A stretch of DNA of 64,000 bases from a bacterium 1xD8-48 (lineage in GTDB: Bacteria > Bacillota > Clostridia > Lachnospirales > Lachnospiraceae). The stretch spans positions 124,001 to 188,000 of the forward strand of contig QZDS01000003.1 in assembly GCA_009917455.1 (NCBI GenBank). The letters are read 5' to 3'. The translations under genes and the position numbers were made by a program. The notes below the pieces were generated by a model. That model ran no database searches, was not told the DNA's origin, and was given only the letters and a program-made list of their open reading frames with translations. Positions 43,567 to 51,980 of the stretch are shown piece after piece. Numbering within the stretch: the first letter of the stretch is position 1; the number at the start of each line of letters is the position of its first letter.

Positions 43567-44955
43567 TTATGATATTTTATTGTACATTTCTTCTAAGGAA
43601 ATCAATATCAGAGATTCCTCCTGTTTTGCCGTAAATCCTGACCTGCTCATAAAACCATATTTATAACACTCAAATCCCGTCTCCTTCACCTGAGAGATTT
43701 CGGCCTGAATCATCTCCTGCGTCACCGGTTCTTTTCGGAACTTCGCCTCATAGAAAATATAGCCTTTTGCGTCTTTTGTCACAATATCAAATTCGCCGTT
43801 TCTTTTGCGTACCGGGTCGTCATAATAGTATTTACCGATTTTTTCAAAAGGTTCTTCCAGAAGGCCGCGGCGGTTTAAGCGAATCAGATACTGTCTGCAG
43901 ACCGTTTCAAAAATGCGCGGCACATAAACCGTCTCAAAATCTTCCTTAATATAGCGGTCATAAAAAGTCTCCGGCTCCATGACATTCATCTGGGATAAAT
44001 AGCGGAAAATATAACGGTAATAAAACAGAGATAAATTGTCAACGATGCGATAGCTCATTTTTTTCCGGTTATTTTCGTCGTTAATCGGCGCCTGCTTCTC
44101 CACCATCTCCATGCGCATCAGTTTATCCAGAACATCCACCATAGCCGGCCCGCTGGATACATGGGACTGCGAAAGAATATCGCTGTACTTTGAAAAGCCG
44201 CGGGCCAACGCGTCAAATACCTCATTGGCATTGATGATTTTCGATATCTCCGATTTCAGATACATAGACACTTCGTTTTCCAGCCTTGCCCCCGGAGAAG
44301 CGATGAGCTCTGTAATGTTTTCCCTTACCGTAAGCCCCGGTTCAATCAGCCTGTTAAAATAGGGAATGCCGCCAAACACACTGTATAACCTGACTTTGTC
44401 TTCATCCGAAAATTCAGGATAAAACAGCGACGACTCAAAATAATCCATGGGTTTCAGATTTATCGTCAAATCCACACGTCCGTACAACGGATTTTCATTA
44501 TAGAGAAGCGACTTCATAATGTCCACAAAGGAACCGCACAAAATCAACTTTATGGAAGAACTCTCACTGTATTTGTCAATCAGGGACTGCAGAATGCTGT
44601 CCATTCCCGTCACACAATCGCGGAGATAGGAATATTCATCCAGAACGAAAATCATCTTCTGCCCGCATGCTTTTTGGAACAGAAAATCCAGAACCTCTTC
44701 CATATTCGCAAAGGCCGGCCGCGGCAGATGAAATTCCCCCGCAATCAGCACCGCCAGACTTTCCACATTATTCATCTCTGTCGTCTGCTTACATTCATAA
44801 TAAATGCCCGCAATGTCTGATTCCCGGAGAACCTGCTTGATTAACTCACTTTTCCCCACGCGCCTGCGCCCATAAATCAAAGAGACTGCCTGAGAATCCT
44901 TATCTAAAATCCGGTGCAGCTTTTTCCTCTGCTCCGCCCTGCCCAAAAACTTCAT
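43567..44955 (-). CDS. ATP-binding protein, archaeal-type ATPase with DUF234 nuclease-like domain
   Basis: A 462-residue protein: N-terminal ATPase of the archaeal ATPase_2 type ('FLGRAEQRKKLHRIL', P-loop 'IYGRRRVGKSELIKQV', Walker B 'IFVLDEYSYL'). A winged-helix region follows, then the C-terminal DUF234 PD-(D/E)XK-like domain ('RKRNGEFDIVTKDAKGYIFYEAKFRKEPV' with Asp-x15-Glu-x-Lys). Role unknown. ATG 44955 is nine bases after GGAGG and starts the conserved part; the frame opens 16 codons earlier. It has its own promoter and a palindromic site just upstream, and a terminator, so it is a stand-alone unit. Confidence 0.87.
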   Translation of the reverse strand: MKFLGRAEQRKKLHRILDKDSQAVSLIYGRRRVGKSELIKQVLRESDIAGIYYECKQTTEMNNVESLAVLIAGEFHLPRPAFANMEEVLDFLFQKACGQKMIFVLDEYSYLRDCVTGMDSILQSLIDKYSESSSIKLILCGSFVDIMKSLLYNENPLYGRVDLTINLKPMDYFESSLFYPEFSDEDKVRLYSVFGGIPYFNRLIEPGLTVRENITELIASPGARLENEVSMYLKSEISKIINANEVFDALARGFSKYSDILSQSHVSSGPAMVDVLDKLMRMEMVEKQAPINDENNRKKMSYRIVDNLSLFYYRYIFRYLSQMNVMEPETFYDRYIKEDFETVYVPRIFETVCRQYLIRLNRRGLLEEPFEKIGKYYYDDPVRKRNGEFDIVTKDAKGYIFYEAKFRKEPVTQEMIQAEISQVKETGFECYKYGFMSRSGFTAKQEESLILISLEEMYNKIS

Positions 44956-44993
44956 TTCCTCACGCCTCCTTTTAAATGTTTCTCTGTAAAAGC

Positions 44994-45060
44994 AGTATAA
45001 CATAAAGGATAAGGAAAATCAATTTTTACTCGGTTTTAACCGAGTCGGTTTATTCCGAGT
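44994..45060 (-). promoter_or_regulatory. Promoter with palindromic operator for the DUF234 ATPase gene
   Basis: On the minus strand TTGATT (45022-45017), 17 bases, TATACT (44999-44994). Immediately upstream of the -35 is ACTCGGTT-TT-AACCGAGT (45028-45045), and a third CCGAGT half-site at 45055-45060. Confidence 0.6.
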
Positions 45061-45073
45061 AAAATCTTTTGTA

Positions 45074-45136
45074 TTATATTCCCGCCAGTACATCAAACGT
45101 CCCCGCAATATCAAGCCGTCCGTACCCCGCGTGTGT
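45074..45136 (-). pseudogene. 3' end of an S8-peptidase-like gene interrupted by the mobile element
   Basis: Reading leftwards, about 20 codons give 'THAGYGRLDIAGTFDVLAGI' and a stop. This resembles the C-terminus of clostridial S8 (subtilisin-like) peptidases (G-Y-G-R-L/I-D-I... TF). Nothing upstream continues it; element DNA begins instead. I infer that the element inserted in this gene. Confidence 0.4.
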
Positions 45137-45257
45137 CAAGTTATTGTCACAAACTTTTTTCACTTTTTTTGATTGAAAATCGCTGAAACCCGCATAACTT
45201 CGTGGGGCGTGTGGTTCATTATTGCTAAGTTAGGGCAAAATTGGTGACAAATTATTG
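45137..45257. repeat. Left end of the integrative element, candidate att/recombinase sites
   Basis: AT-rich stretch with repeated TTATTGTCA words: TGTCAAGTTATTGTCACAAA near 45134-45153 and the palindromic TGACAA-ATTA-TTGTCA followed by AGTTGG near 45245-45264. These are plausible recombinase-binding or crossover sites, but no matching right end is in the window. Confidence 0.35.
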
Positions 45258-45623
45258 TCAAGTTGGAATGTCCGAAACAGCCTTCAGGATTTCCTCTGTA
45301 ATCCCCGCCATATTCCTATCTGCCGCATAAAGTTCCGCTCCCTGATTCTTTAACTGCCTGACCAAACCTACTGCATCCGGCACCGAACGTGACAGCCTGC
45401 TCATATTATAGACAAATACCCCATTATAAGTCCCGGCATTCATTAAAAGTTTTTGCAGGCCGGGGCGGTCTGTCCGCAGGCCGGAAATGCCGTTGTCGGC
45501 ATAAATATCAATCTCTGTCCGTTCTCCCCACATGCCCCGGATTTGTCCTGTCAGCACTTCTGCCTGATGCCGTACTGCCACCTGATCCGGATTCCCTACT
45601 CTTGCATATATCGCTGCCCTCAT
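45258..45623 (-). CDS. Small recombinase-family protein, resolvase domain only, catalytic Ser missing
   Basis: A 121-residue protein that is only a serine-recombinase N-terminal domain. The motif that normally reads Y-A-R-V-S is 'YARVGNPDQ', so the nucleophile serine is Gly. The supporting arginines are kept ('YAR', 'LRTDRPGLQKLL', 'MSRLSRS'). There is no zinc ribbon or DNA-binding domain. Its ATG overlaps the stop of the large recombinase by four bases (ATGA), so they are made together. Likely an inactive partner that modulates the large recombinases (inference). Confidence 0.75.
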   Translation of the reverse strand: MRAAIYARVGNPDQVAVRHQAEVLTGQIRGMWGERTEIDIYADNGISGLRTDRPGLQKLLMNAGTYNGVFVYNMSRLSRSVPDAVGLVRQLKNQGAELYAADRNMAGITEEILKAVSDIPT

Positions 45624-47179
45624 TCTGTCTCCTTTCCATTTTCGCGGAAGTTCCACATAATTTCAACTCTTTTGTCTTTATAAACGTATATTTTCTTAAT
45701 AAATACATCAACCACTTCCTGTGTCAGCATTTCCAGGTGGGAATACCGGATGACCTGCTTCATATCTTCCTCCGCCCTGCGGTATTCCTCCCGAAGCTGT
45801 TCCAGTTCTTCCCCCTGCGCATCTGCCTCTGCCGACAGCCGGATCGTCTGTTCTTTTATGCTGTCCGCCTTCTGTCTGTAGCTTTCCGCAGATACTCTGC
45901 CGCAGGCGTAACTTTCATATAAGGCGTCTGCCTCTGCCTGAAGTTCCTTCTTCCTTCTCTTGCAGTCTGCTATCTTCTTTTCCATCCTCACAATACAGGA
46001 CTTTTGGAAAGAAACAAGGCTTTGTTTTTCTTTTACGGCATTTCCGCGCACCATCAATTCCCGGTTCAGCATCATCAACACGGTTTCCTCCAACAGATCT
46101 GCGGAAAAGTATGTACAGCACTCCGGTATCTGCAAAACAGCGTGTTTCCGGCACTCAAACCTGCGGTATTTATTCTTCCCCCGTATGGGCTTGTAAGTCA
46201 TGGAATAACCGCATCCGCCGCAGAACAGTTTCCCTACAAGCGGGTTTTTCTCCCCTTTTCTGGAAGTGTCCGCATCTTTACGGAACAGGCATACCTTTTC
46301 GTAATCTTCCGGTGTAACAAGCGGCTCATGGTGGTCTGGTATCACTTTCCATTCTTCCATTGGTACAGCGATACCATTTTTACTGCCTACAGACTTACGC
46401 TTTGATTTCCCGTAGGCCATCTCGCCCAGGTAGAAACGGTTATTCAGGACAGCCCGGACAGACACATGATCCCACGCCTGCATCCTGCCGTCTTTATCCT
46501 CCCTCTCCGGGTGGCGCATCTGTGTTTTGGTCGGTATCCCCTTTTCATTGAGAATCCTTGCAATCTGGGTGCTTCCATTCCCTCTAAGGGCAAGGGCAAA
46601 AATATAACGCACGATCTCCGCTTCCTTTTCGTTCACTACAACCGTATTTTTTAATTCCCGGCTTTTCTCATACCCAAAAGGTGCCTGTCCGAAAACATAT
46701 TCCCCGCTGGCGCTTTTATTTTCAAATGAAGCCTTAACCTTTACAGATATATCCTTGCTGTATAAGTCATATAAAAGCGTCTGGAATGCCGTATCAATAG
46801 GGGTTGTGCTTCCCGCATGGTCGCGGCTGTCGTAATGGTCGTTTACCGCGATAAACCGCACCCCCATGAACGGGAATATCTGGTTCATGTAGGTTCCAAG
46901 CTCAATATAATCCCTTGAAAAACGGGACATATCCTTGACAAGTACGCACCCTATCTTATTCTCCCTGATCTCCTTTAACATTCTCTGCATTCCCGGCCTT
47001 TCCATGCTTGTGCCGGAATAGCCGTCATCACAAAACTCAGAGACTTCTTTTCCCCTCAGTTCCTCATTGCCGCGTATGTAGGCATGGAGCATAGCCCTCT
47101 GGCTGCTGATGCTGTTGCTCTCATCCTTGTCATCCGCATCCTCTAGGGACAGCCGCAGGTAAATGGCAAGTTTATCCAT
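45620..47179 (-). CDS. Large serine recombinase 1
   Basis: A 519-residue large serine recombinase. Resolvase domain at 1-150 with the nucleophile in 'AIYLRLSLED' and 'VKDMSRFSRDY', recombinase domain about 165-270 ('PFGYEKSRELKNTVVVNEKEAEIVRYIF'), zinc ribbon 'FCGGCGYSMTYKP' with later Cys pairs, and a long coiled coil near 380-450. It would cut and join att sites for excision and integration. ATG 47179 follows GGAGG and overlaps the preceding recombinase gene by 8 bases. Confidence 0.92.
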   Translation of the reverse strand: MDKLAIYLRLSLEDADDKDESNSISSQRAMLHAYIRGNEELRGKEVSEFCDDGYSGTSMERPGMQRMLKEIRENKIGCVLVKDMSRFSRDYIELGTYMNQIFPFMGVRFIAVNDHYDSRDHAGSTTPIDTAFQTLLYDLYSKDISVKVKASFENKSASGEYVFGQAPFGYEKSRELKNTVVVNEKEAEIVRYIFALALRGNGSTQIARILNEKGIPTKTQMRHPEREDKDGRMQAWDHVSVRAVLNNRFYLGEMAYGKSKRKSVGSKNGIAVPMEEWKVIPDHHEPLVTPEDYEKVCLFRKDADTSRKGEKNPLVGKLFCGGCGYSMTYKPIRGKNKYRRFECRKHAVLQIPECCTYFSADLLEETVLMMLNRELMVRGNAVKEKQSLVSFQKSCIVRMEKKIADCKRRKKELQAEADALYESYACGRVSAESYRQKADSIKEQTIRLSAEADAQGEELEQLREEYRRAEEDMKQVIRYSHLEMLTQEVVDVFIKKIYVYKDKRVEIMWNFRENGKETE

Positions 47180-48875
47180 TTGCAAGCACCCCCTCCAGCA
47201 GTTCATTCGTATAGGCAAACTGTACTTCTATCCTTTTCCCCGGATAGACATAAATCCTCCGGATCAGGGATTCTATCATTTCCTTTGTCAGTTCCCTGCC
47301 GCTTTTCAAACGGAGAAGGGCACGGGCAGCCGCAAGATATTTCCCTGATACGGTATCCAGGTTCTTCCTGTCCGCTTCCAGTTCCTCCTTCTGCCGGTTT
47401 AAGTCTTTAAGCCTGCCTTCCTGCCGCATCTTATACGCGACATACTCACTCTGGGAGATAATGCCCTCCCGGTATTCCACATATTTTGTCCGTTCTTCTT
47501 CTTTTGCGGCGGCAACAGACCTTTCCGCTTTCCTGATTTTTGCATCAATTTCTGCCCCTTTTTCCCGGAGCTGCTCTTTCACGATCTCTGTATATTTCTT
47601 CATTTTCCCCAGATACACAGAAAACTCCATTTTAAGGAGCGGCATCAGAATATCCACCAGTTCCGCCTTTGAAATGCGGTTCGACACCGGGCATCCTTCC
47701 ACTTTTGTCTGCCCGCCGTTTAAGCAGAAATACCCGTCCAGCCTTGCCTTGCTGCCGTCCGCATAGGTTTTCACATAACTATGTCTTGTCATTTTCCTGC
47801 CACATACGCCGCAGTAAAGCACACTGTCAAAAATATTCTCCCCGATCGGGCACCCTTCCGTCGGATGCGTATAGGATTTTGTCCTCTCATGGAGCCGTTC
47901 ACACACTTTTGCCGCCTCTGCGAACATTGCCGCATCAACAATGGGGGCATGGGTGTTTTCCCTGACCACCCATTCACCTTCTGCTTTATGGATACGGTTT
48001 TTTTCGTCCCTGGCAGTGATGGAAGTCCGCCCCTGCACCAGCTTTCCGGTATACGTCTCACTTTTCAGGATGCGTTCTACGGCGCTCTTGTCCCATCCCT
48101 TATATGCCCCGGATTCCGGCATAAAAAATACTTCCCCGGTTTTCTTATATACAGAGGGTGGATTGACTTTCTTCCTGTTCAAATCATCCGCTACCGCTGT
48201 GAAACTGCCTGTCTCGATAAACAGGCTGAAAATATGCTTCACAATTCCTTCCGTATTTTCATCCGGTAAAAGCTTCCGTATTTTTTTATCCCACCCGGCT
48301 TTATAGCCGTAGGGCGGCGGCCCTCCCACATAGGAGCCTTCCTGCCGTCTCTGTTTCAAATGCTGCTTTGCCTTTACGGAAAAATCCTTTGCATACATAT
48401 CATTGACAAGGTTTTTTATCTCCGCTGCCATCTGCTTCGTATTGCTTCCCCGCATCCCCGTGTCGAGGCCGTCAGCAACCGCAATGAAGCGGACGCCCAG
48501 AAACGGGAATATTTTCTCAATATAATTCCCCGCTTCCAGATAGTTCCTGCCAAACCGGGAAAGGTCTTTGACCACCACGCAGTCAATGTCACCAAGCCTT
48601 ATATCCTGCATAAGCCTCTGGAACTCATCACGGTTGAAGTTGCTTCCTGTTTTCCCCAGGTCAACATAACGGTCTACAATCTCTATCCGCTCTGTCCCTT
48701 CCCTGTTAAAATCTTCGATATATTTTTCCGCAATCTTCACCTGAACTTCAACAGATTCATTCTTTTTCTTGTCCTGGTCGGATGAGAGCCTTGCGTAAAT
48801 GCCTGCTTTATAACATATTTTTGCTTCTTTTACCGCCACAGCAGGGGCGGAAGTCCTCTTTGACACTCTCCCCAT
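47172..48875 (-). CDS. Large serine recombinase 2
   Basis: A 567-residue large serine recombinase. A basic N-terminal 25 residues precede the resolvase domain ('GIYARLSSDQDKKKNESVEVQ', 'VVKDLSRFGRNYLE'). Then come the recombinase domain, zinc ribbon 'YCGVCGRKMTRHSYV' and a C-terminal coiled coil of about 100 residues. ATG 48875 lies one base past the preceding stop, with AAGGAG upstream. It is the middle of three consecutive recombinase genes, which together with the small one form a single transcription unit. Confidence 0.92.
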   Translation of the reverse strand: MGRVSKRTSAPAVAVKEAKICYKAGIYARLSSDQDKKKNESVEVQVKIAEKYIEDFNREGTERIEIVDRYVDLGKTGSNFNRDEFQRLMQDIRLGDIDCVVVKDLSRFGRNYLEAGNYIEKIFPFLGVRFIAVADGLDTGMRGSNTKQMAAEIKNLVNDMYAKDFSVKAKQHLKQRRQEGSYVGGPPPYGYKAGWDKKIRKLLPDENTEGIVKHIFSLFIETGSFTAVADDLNRKKVNPPSVYKKTGEVFFMPESGAYKGWDKSAVERILKSETYTGKLVQGRTSITARDEKNRIHKAEGEWVVRENTHAPIVDAAMFAEAAKVCERLHERTKSYTHPTEGCPIGENIFDSVLYCGVCGRKMTRHSYVKTYADGSKARLDGYFCLNGGQTKVEGCPVSNRISKAELVDILMPLLKMEFSVYLGKMKKYTEIVKEQLREKGAEIDAKIRKAERSVAAAKEEERTKYVEYREGIISQSEYVAYKMRQEGRLKDLNRQKEELEADRKNLDTVSGKYLAAARALLRLKSGRELTKEMIESLIRRIYVYPGKRIEVQFAYTNELLEGVLANG

Positions 48876-48876
48876 G

Positions 48877-50544
48877 CTATGCGCTCCTTCCCGCTTTCCG
48901 CTTTTCTTCTTCCCTGTCCTCCAGAATCTTCCGGCCAAGACCTTCCATGATACGGAATTCATCCATGAAATAAAAATCAATCACAATCTGTTTATTTTCA
49001 TAAACATATATCCGCCTGATAAGGCTGCTCAAAGTGTGCCGGTCTATCTCCCTCAGTTCCACGCAGTCCTGGAAGGTTTTCAGGCGCCCCGCAGAAAGCA
49101 CTCCCTTTTTGAACATGCTTTTAATGAGCTGCTCCTGTTTCTGCATGGCAGCCTCCAGTTCTTTCCCTTTCTGCGTAAAACCGCTGTGCAGGCGTTCAAA
49201 TTCCTCCTTTGTGACAACACCCGCCCTCAAATCCTCATATAAGCCGGAACAGAGGGAATAATATTTATCTTGCTCTTTTTTCAGCCGCTCAATCTCCTTG
49301 TCATACCGGGCAACTGCTTCAAAGTTCGTCTCATACCGCACAGCCCGGTCAAAGAGTTCCTTTTCTTTCAGGAAGGAATTTGCAAACTTCCGGATGCTCT
49401 CACAGATGATCTCCTTCAGCGCACTTTCCTCTATGCTGTGCCTGCTGCACCCTTCCCCGCGGTTCTTTGTGGAACAGATATAGTACACTTTGGACACGCC
49501 TTTATAGCGGGTCACGCGCCTTATCATCTGCTCTTTGCAGTCGCCGCAGAACAGTATCCCTACAAACGGGTTTAACGTCCCTGATTCCGGGCTTTTCCGC
49601 CCGTCTGTTTTCAGCAGGCGCTGTACCACCGCAAAGTCATCAGCGGATATGACTGCCTCATGGGTGTTCTCCACCTTGATCCATTCTTCTTCCGGCTTTG
49701 CGGTATGCTTCTTTACCTTATAATTGACCTTCTCCGTTTTTCCCTGAACCATGTGCCCCAGATAAACCTCATTGGTCAGTATCCGTTTTACCGTGGCATT
49801 CCCCCAGACACTGCTTCCTGTCCCGGAAAAACCACTTTGATAATGAAGCCCCATTGACTTTTTATATTCTTTGGGAGAGAGTATGCCCAGGCTGTTCAGC
49901 TTTTCCGCGATTGCGGATAACGCCATCCCCTCAATCTTCCATGCGAATATCCGCCGCACGTTCTCCGCCGCGTATTCATCTATGACCAGCCGGTTCTTAT
50001 CTTCCTCACTCTTTTTATACCCATAGACGGCAAAGGCAGATACGCACTCCCCGTTCCTGCGCTTTACCTCAAGCTGGCTTTTTACCTTTGTGGAAATATC
50101 CCGGCAGTAAGAATCGTTTATAAAGTTTTTTACCGGCAGGACAATGGAGCTTTCCCCTGTGTCCGCCGATATGCTGTCAAAATGGTCGGTCAGCGCAATA
50201 AAGCGCACGCCAAGAGCCGGGAAAGTCTTTTGTATGTACCTCCCGGATTCAATGTAATCGCGCCCGAAACGGGACAGGTCTTTCACTACCACACAGTTCA
50301 CCCTGCCTGCCTCAATGTCGCCGATCATCCTCTTAAATTCTGGCCTGTCGAAATTGCTCCCTGAAAAGCCGTCGTCCACATAGATGTCGTAAAGCTCTAT
50401 GTCCGGCTGCTCCCGTAAGAATGATTTGATGAGTTCCCTCTGACTTCCGATGCTGTTGCTCTCGGACTTATTTAAACCGTCCCTGTCCTCGTCATCCCTT
50501 GAAAGACGGAGGTACATGGCCGCATAGAATTGTTTTGCTTTCAC
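48877..50544 (-). CDS. Large serine recombinase 3
   Basis: A 555-residue large serine recombinase: nucleophile in 'AMYLRLSRDDEDRDGLNKSESNSI', 'VVKDLSRFGRDYIE', recombinase domain with 'AVYGYKKSEEDKNRLVIDEYAAENVRRIF', zinc ribbon 'FCGDCKEQMIRRVTRYKGV', and a coiled coil around 400-480. It starts with GTG at 50544 after AGGGGTG. First gene of the recombinase operon. Having three active recombinases side by side suggests they act in combination, as for other multi-recombinase elements. Confidence 0.92.
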   Translation of the reverse strand: MKAKQFYAAMYLRLSRDDEDRDGLNKSESNSIGSQRELIKSFLREQPDIELYDIYVDDGFSGSNFDRPEFKRMIGDIEAGRVNCVVVKDLSRFGRDYIESGRYIQKTFPALGVRFIALTDHFDSISADTGESSIVLPVKNFINDSYCRDISTKVKSQLEVKRRNGECVSAFAVYGYKKSEEDKNRLVIDEYAAENVRRIFAWKIEGMALSAIAEKLNSLGILSPKEYKKSMGLHYQSGFSGTGSSVWGNATVKRILTNEVYLGHMVQGKTEKVNYKVKKHTAKPEEEWIKVENTHEAVISADDFAVVQRLLKTDGRKSPESGTLNPFVGILFCGDCKEQMIRRVTRYKGVSKVYYICSTKNRGEGCSRHSIEESALKEIICESIRKFANSFLKEKELFDRAVRYETNFEAVARYDKEIERLKKEQDKYYSLCSGLYEDLRAGVVTKEEFERLHSGFTQKGKELEAAMQKQEQLIKSMFKKGVLSAGRLKTFQDCVELREIDRHTLSSLIRRIYVYENKQIVIDFYFMDEFRIMEGLGRKILEDREEEKRKAGRSA

Positions 50545-50687
50545 TGTATCACCCCTGACTTTTTATTAGCTAACAAGGATAGCCGTTATCCCATTTAAGC
50601 CTGAAAGCCGGGGTTTCCGTTGATTCCAGTCCCAGCTTTAGATTAACATAACTTTTTTCTATTTTCAAGAATAAACTGCATCCCCGG

Positions 50688-50957
50688 TTAAATATGTATC
50701 TCCGCAAGCCGCCGCAGGTATTCCTCCATCTTGTCGTCAATGGTCGGCCCCTCCTCCATGAAGCGGACTTTCACGATATAGTCCCCGATCCGGTGGATGT
50801 ATACGTTATTGGTCTGTGCTGCAAAAGAAGCCAGCTTCTGGGGGACGGGTTTTTTCGTGTCAACCACAATATCCCTTAAATCCGTCAGGCTGTTGATATC
50901 CACATCCCGTATATCCACAGCCGCCATCTCCTGTAATTTTTCCCTTGTCAGTTCCAT
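50688..50957 (-). CDS. DUF6870 family protein
   Basis: An 89-residue protein fitting DUF6870 as I remember it: 'VDIRDVDINSLTDLRDIVVDTKKP' followed by 'KLASFAAQTNNVYIHRIGDYIVKVRF' and a helical C-terminus. This family occurs on clostridial conjugative/integrative elements; function unknown. It lies about 140 bases upstream of the recombinase operon and shares its direction. Its leader carries one copy of the repeat also found before parB. Confidence 0.65.
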   Translation of the reverse strand: MELTREKLQEMAAVDIRDVDINSLTDLRDIVVDTKKPVPQKLASFAAQTNNVYIHRIGDYIVKVRFMEEGPTIDDKMEEYLRRLAEIHI

Positions 50958-51040
50958 ATCCTGCCCCTTGACCGCCTTTCTATATCTTATTTCCTGTTAT
51001 GGTTGTCTTATCACAAAAACCTGTGCCCTCCCTATACCAG

Positions 51041-51099
51041 CGGGATGGAACACTGTACGCACCGTCCATTTACCAGAACGGTATGGAAAAGGCTTGTGA
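51041..51099. repeat. Leader repeat, copy 1
   Basis: GATGGAACAC...CCCATTTACCAG...AAAAGGCTTGTG (plus-strand reading, with differences) is shared with 52945-53010. This copy precedes the DUF6870 gene, the other precedes the ParB gene. Confidence 0.5.
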
Positions 51100-51110
51100 C
51101 AACCAGTACA

Positions 51111-51980
51111 TTACCCACGGAAGCGGTAAGGAAGTTTCCTGCCCCCGCGCTGCCCGTTATACTTTTCCAGTATCACACGGGCGAAACGTAGGGCCGTGTT
51201 GCTTGTGGAAAAATCCGCCCGTCCCCTGCGGTTGATCTCATCCGGGTCGCACTGCGAGAGCCGGGAAATAAAAGTCTTATCGTTTATCTCCGTATCGTAA
51301 GTCTTAACAAAGAGCGCCATACCAGAGAGAACAGCCGCTGTCAGGGAGCGCGGGTCTCCCTCCCAGGCATCCCACAAAAGCTGTAACATGCGGGTAAAGG
51401 ATGCGCCGCCCAGCAGACGGTAAGCATTTAGCAGCGCACGGGTTGATACGATCTCTCCGGTTTTCCCGTGGCTTTTCCCAAGCGCCCATATAAAGCCGCC
51501 GTTTTCGACTAACCGCTTGACTTCCGTGATCTCCGCATCCGCGCCGGATTCCGCCAGCACATTTGTGGACTGTGACAGGCTCAGGCGCTTCTTAGCCTTG
51601 TCCAGCTTATAGCAGAGGTCAGCTTCCTGCTCATAAGTCAGGCCGTCATAGACCTTGCAGTCCACCATGACGCCCCTGCCGCCGTTCATCTTCCGCATGG
51701 CGGAAATGCGGTGCTGCCCGTCCACTACATAAAACCTGCCGTCACGGAAACTGACCGTGACCGGGTCAAGCAGGCGCTCGTCCCACTCCCTTATCAGCCG
51801 CTCCACCTCTTTCGGGTTTACCGGGCGCTGGTATGGAAGGCCGGAAGTCAGGCGGTTTGTGTGGATGGAACGCACAACGCCCGGATTGCTGTACTCCGGG
51901 TCTGGCTGAAGCGCCGGTTCCGGTTTTGGTTTTGGTTTTACCGGTTTTGAAGAATTATGTTTTTTTCTGTAACTGCTCAT
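51111..51980 (-). CDS. DUF6551 (ParB-like) family protein
   Basis: A 289-residue protein. After a Lys/Pro-rich start (residues 5-30) comes a ParB/sulfiredoxin-like domain: 'LPYQRPVNPKEVERLIREWDERLLDPVTVS' and 'FYVVDGQHRISAMRKMNG' (the G-x-H-R loop as GQHR). A helical C-terminal region of about 150 residues follows. I assign DUF6551 from memory. These proteins sit next to ParB on integrative elements. ATG 51980 overlaps the ParB stop by four bases, so they are co-translated. Confidence 0.7.
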   Translation of the reverse strand: MSSYRKKHNSSKPVKPKPKPEPALQPDPEYSNPGVVRSIHTNRLTSGLPYQRPVNPKEVERLIREWDERLLDPVTVSFRDGRFYVVDGQHRISAMRKMNGGRGVMVDCKVYDGLTYEQEADLCYKLDKAKKRLSLSQSTNVLAESGADAEITEVKRLVENGGFIWALGKSHGKTGEIVSTRALLNAYRLLGGASFTRMLQLLWDAWEGDPRSLTAAVLSGMALFVKTYDTEINDKTFISRLSQCDPDEINRRGRADFSTSNTALRFARVILEKYNGQRGGRKLPYRFRG

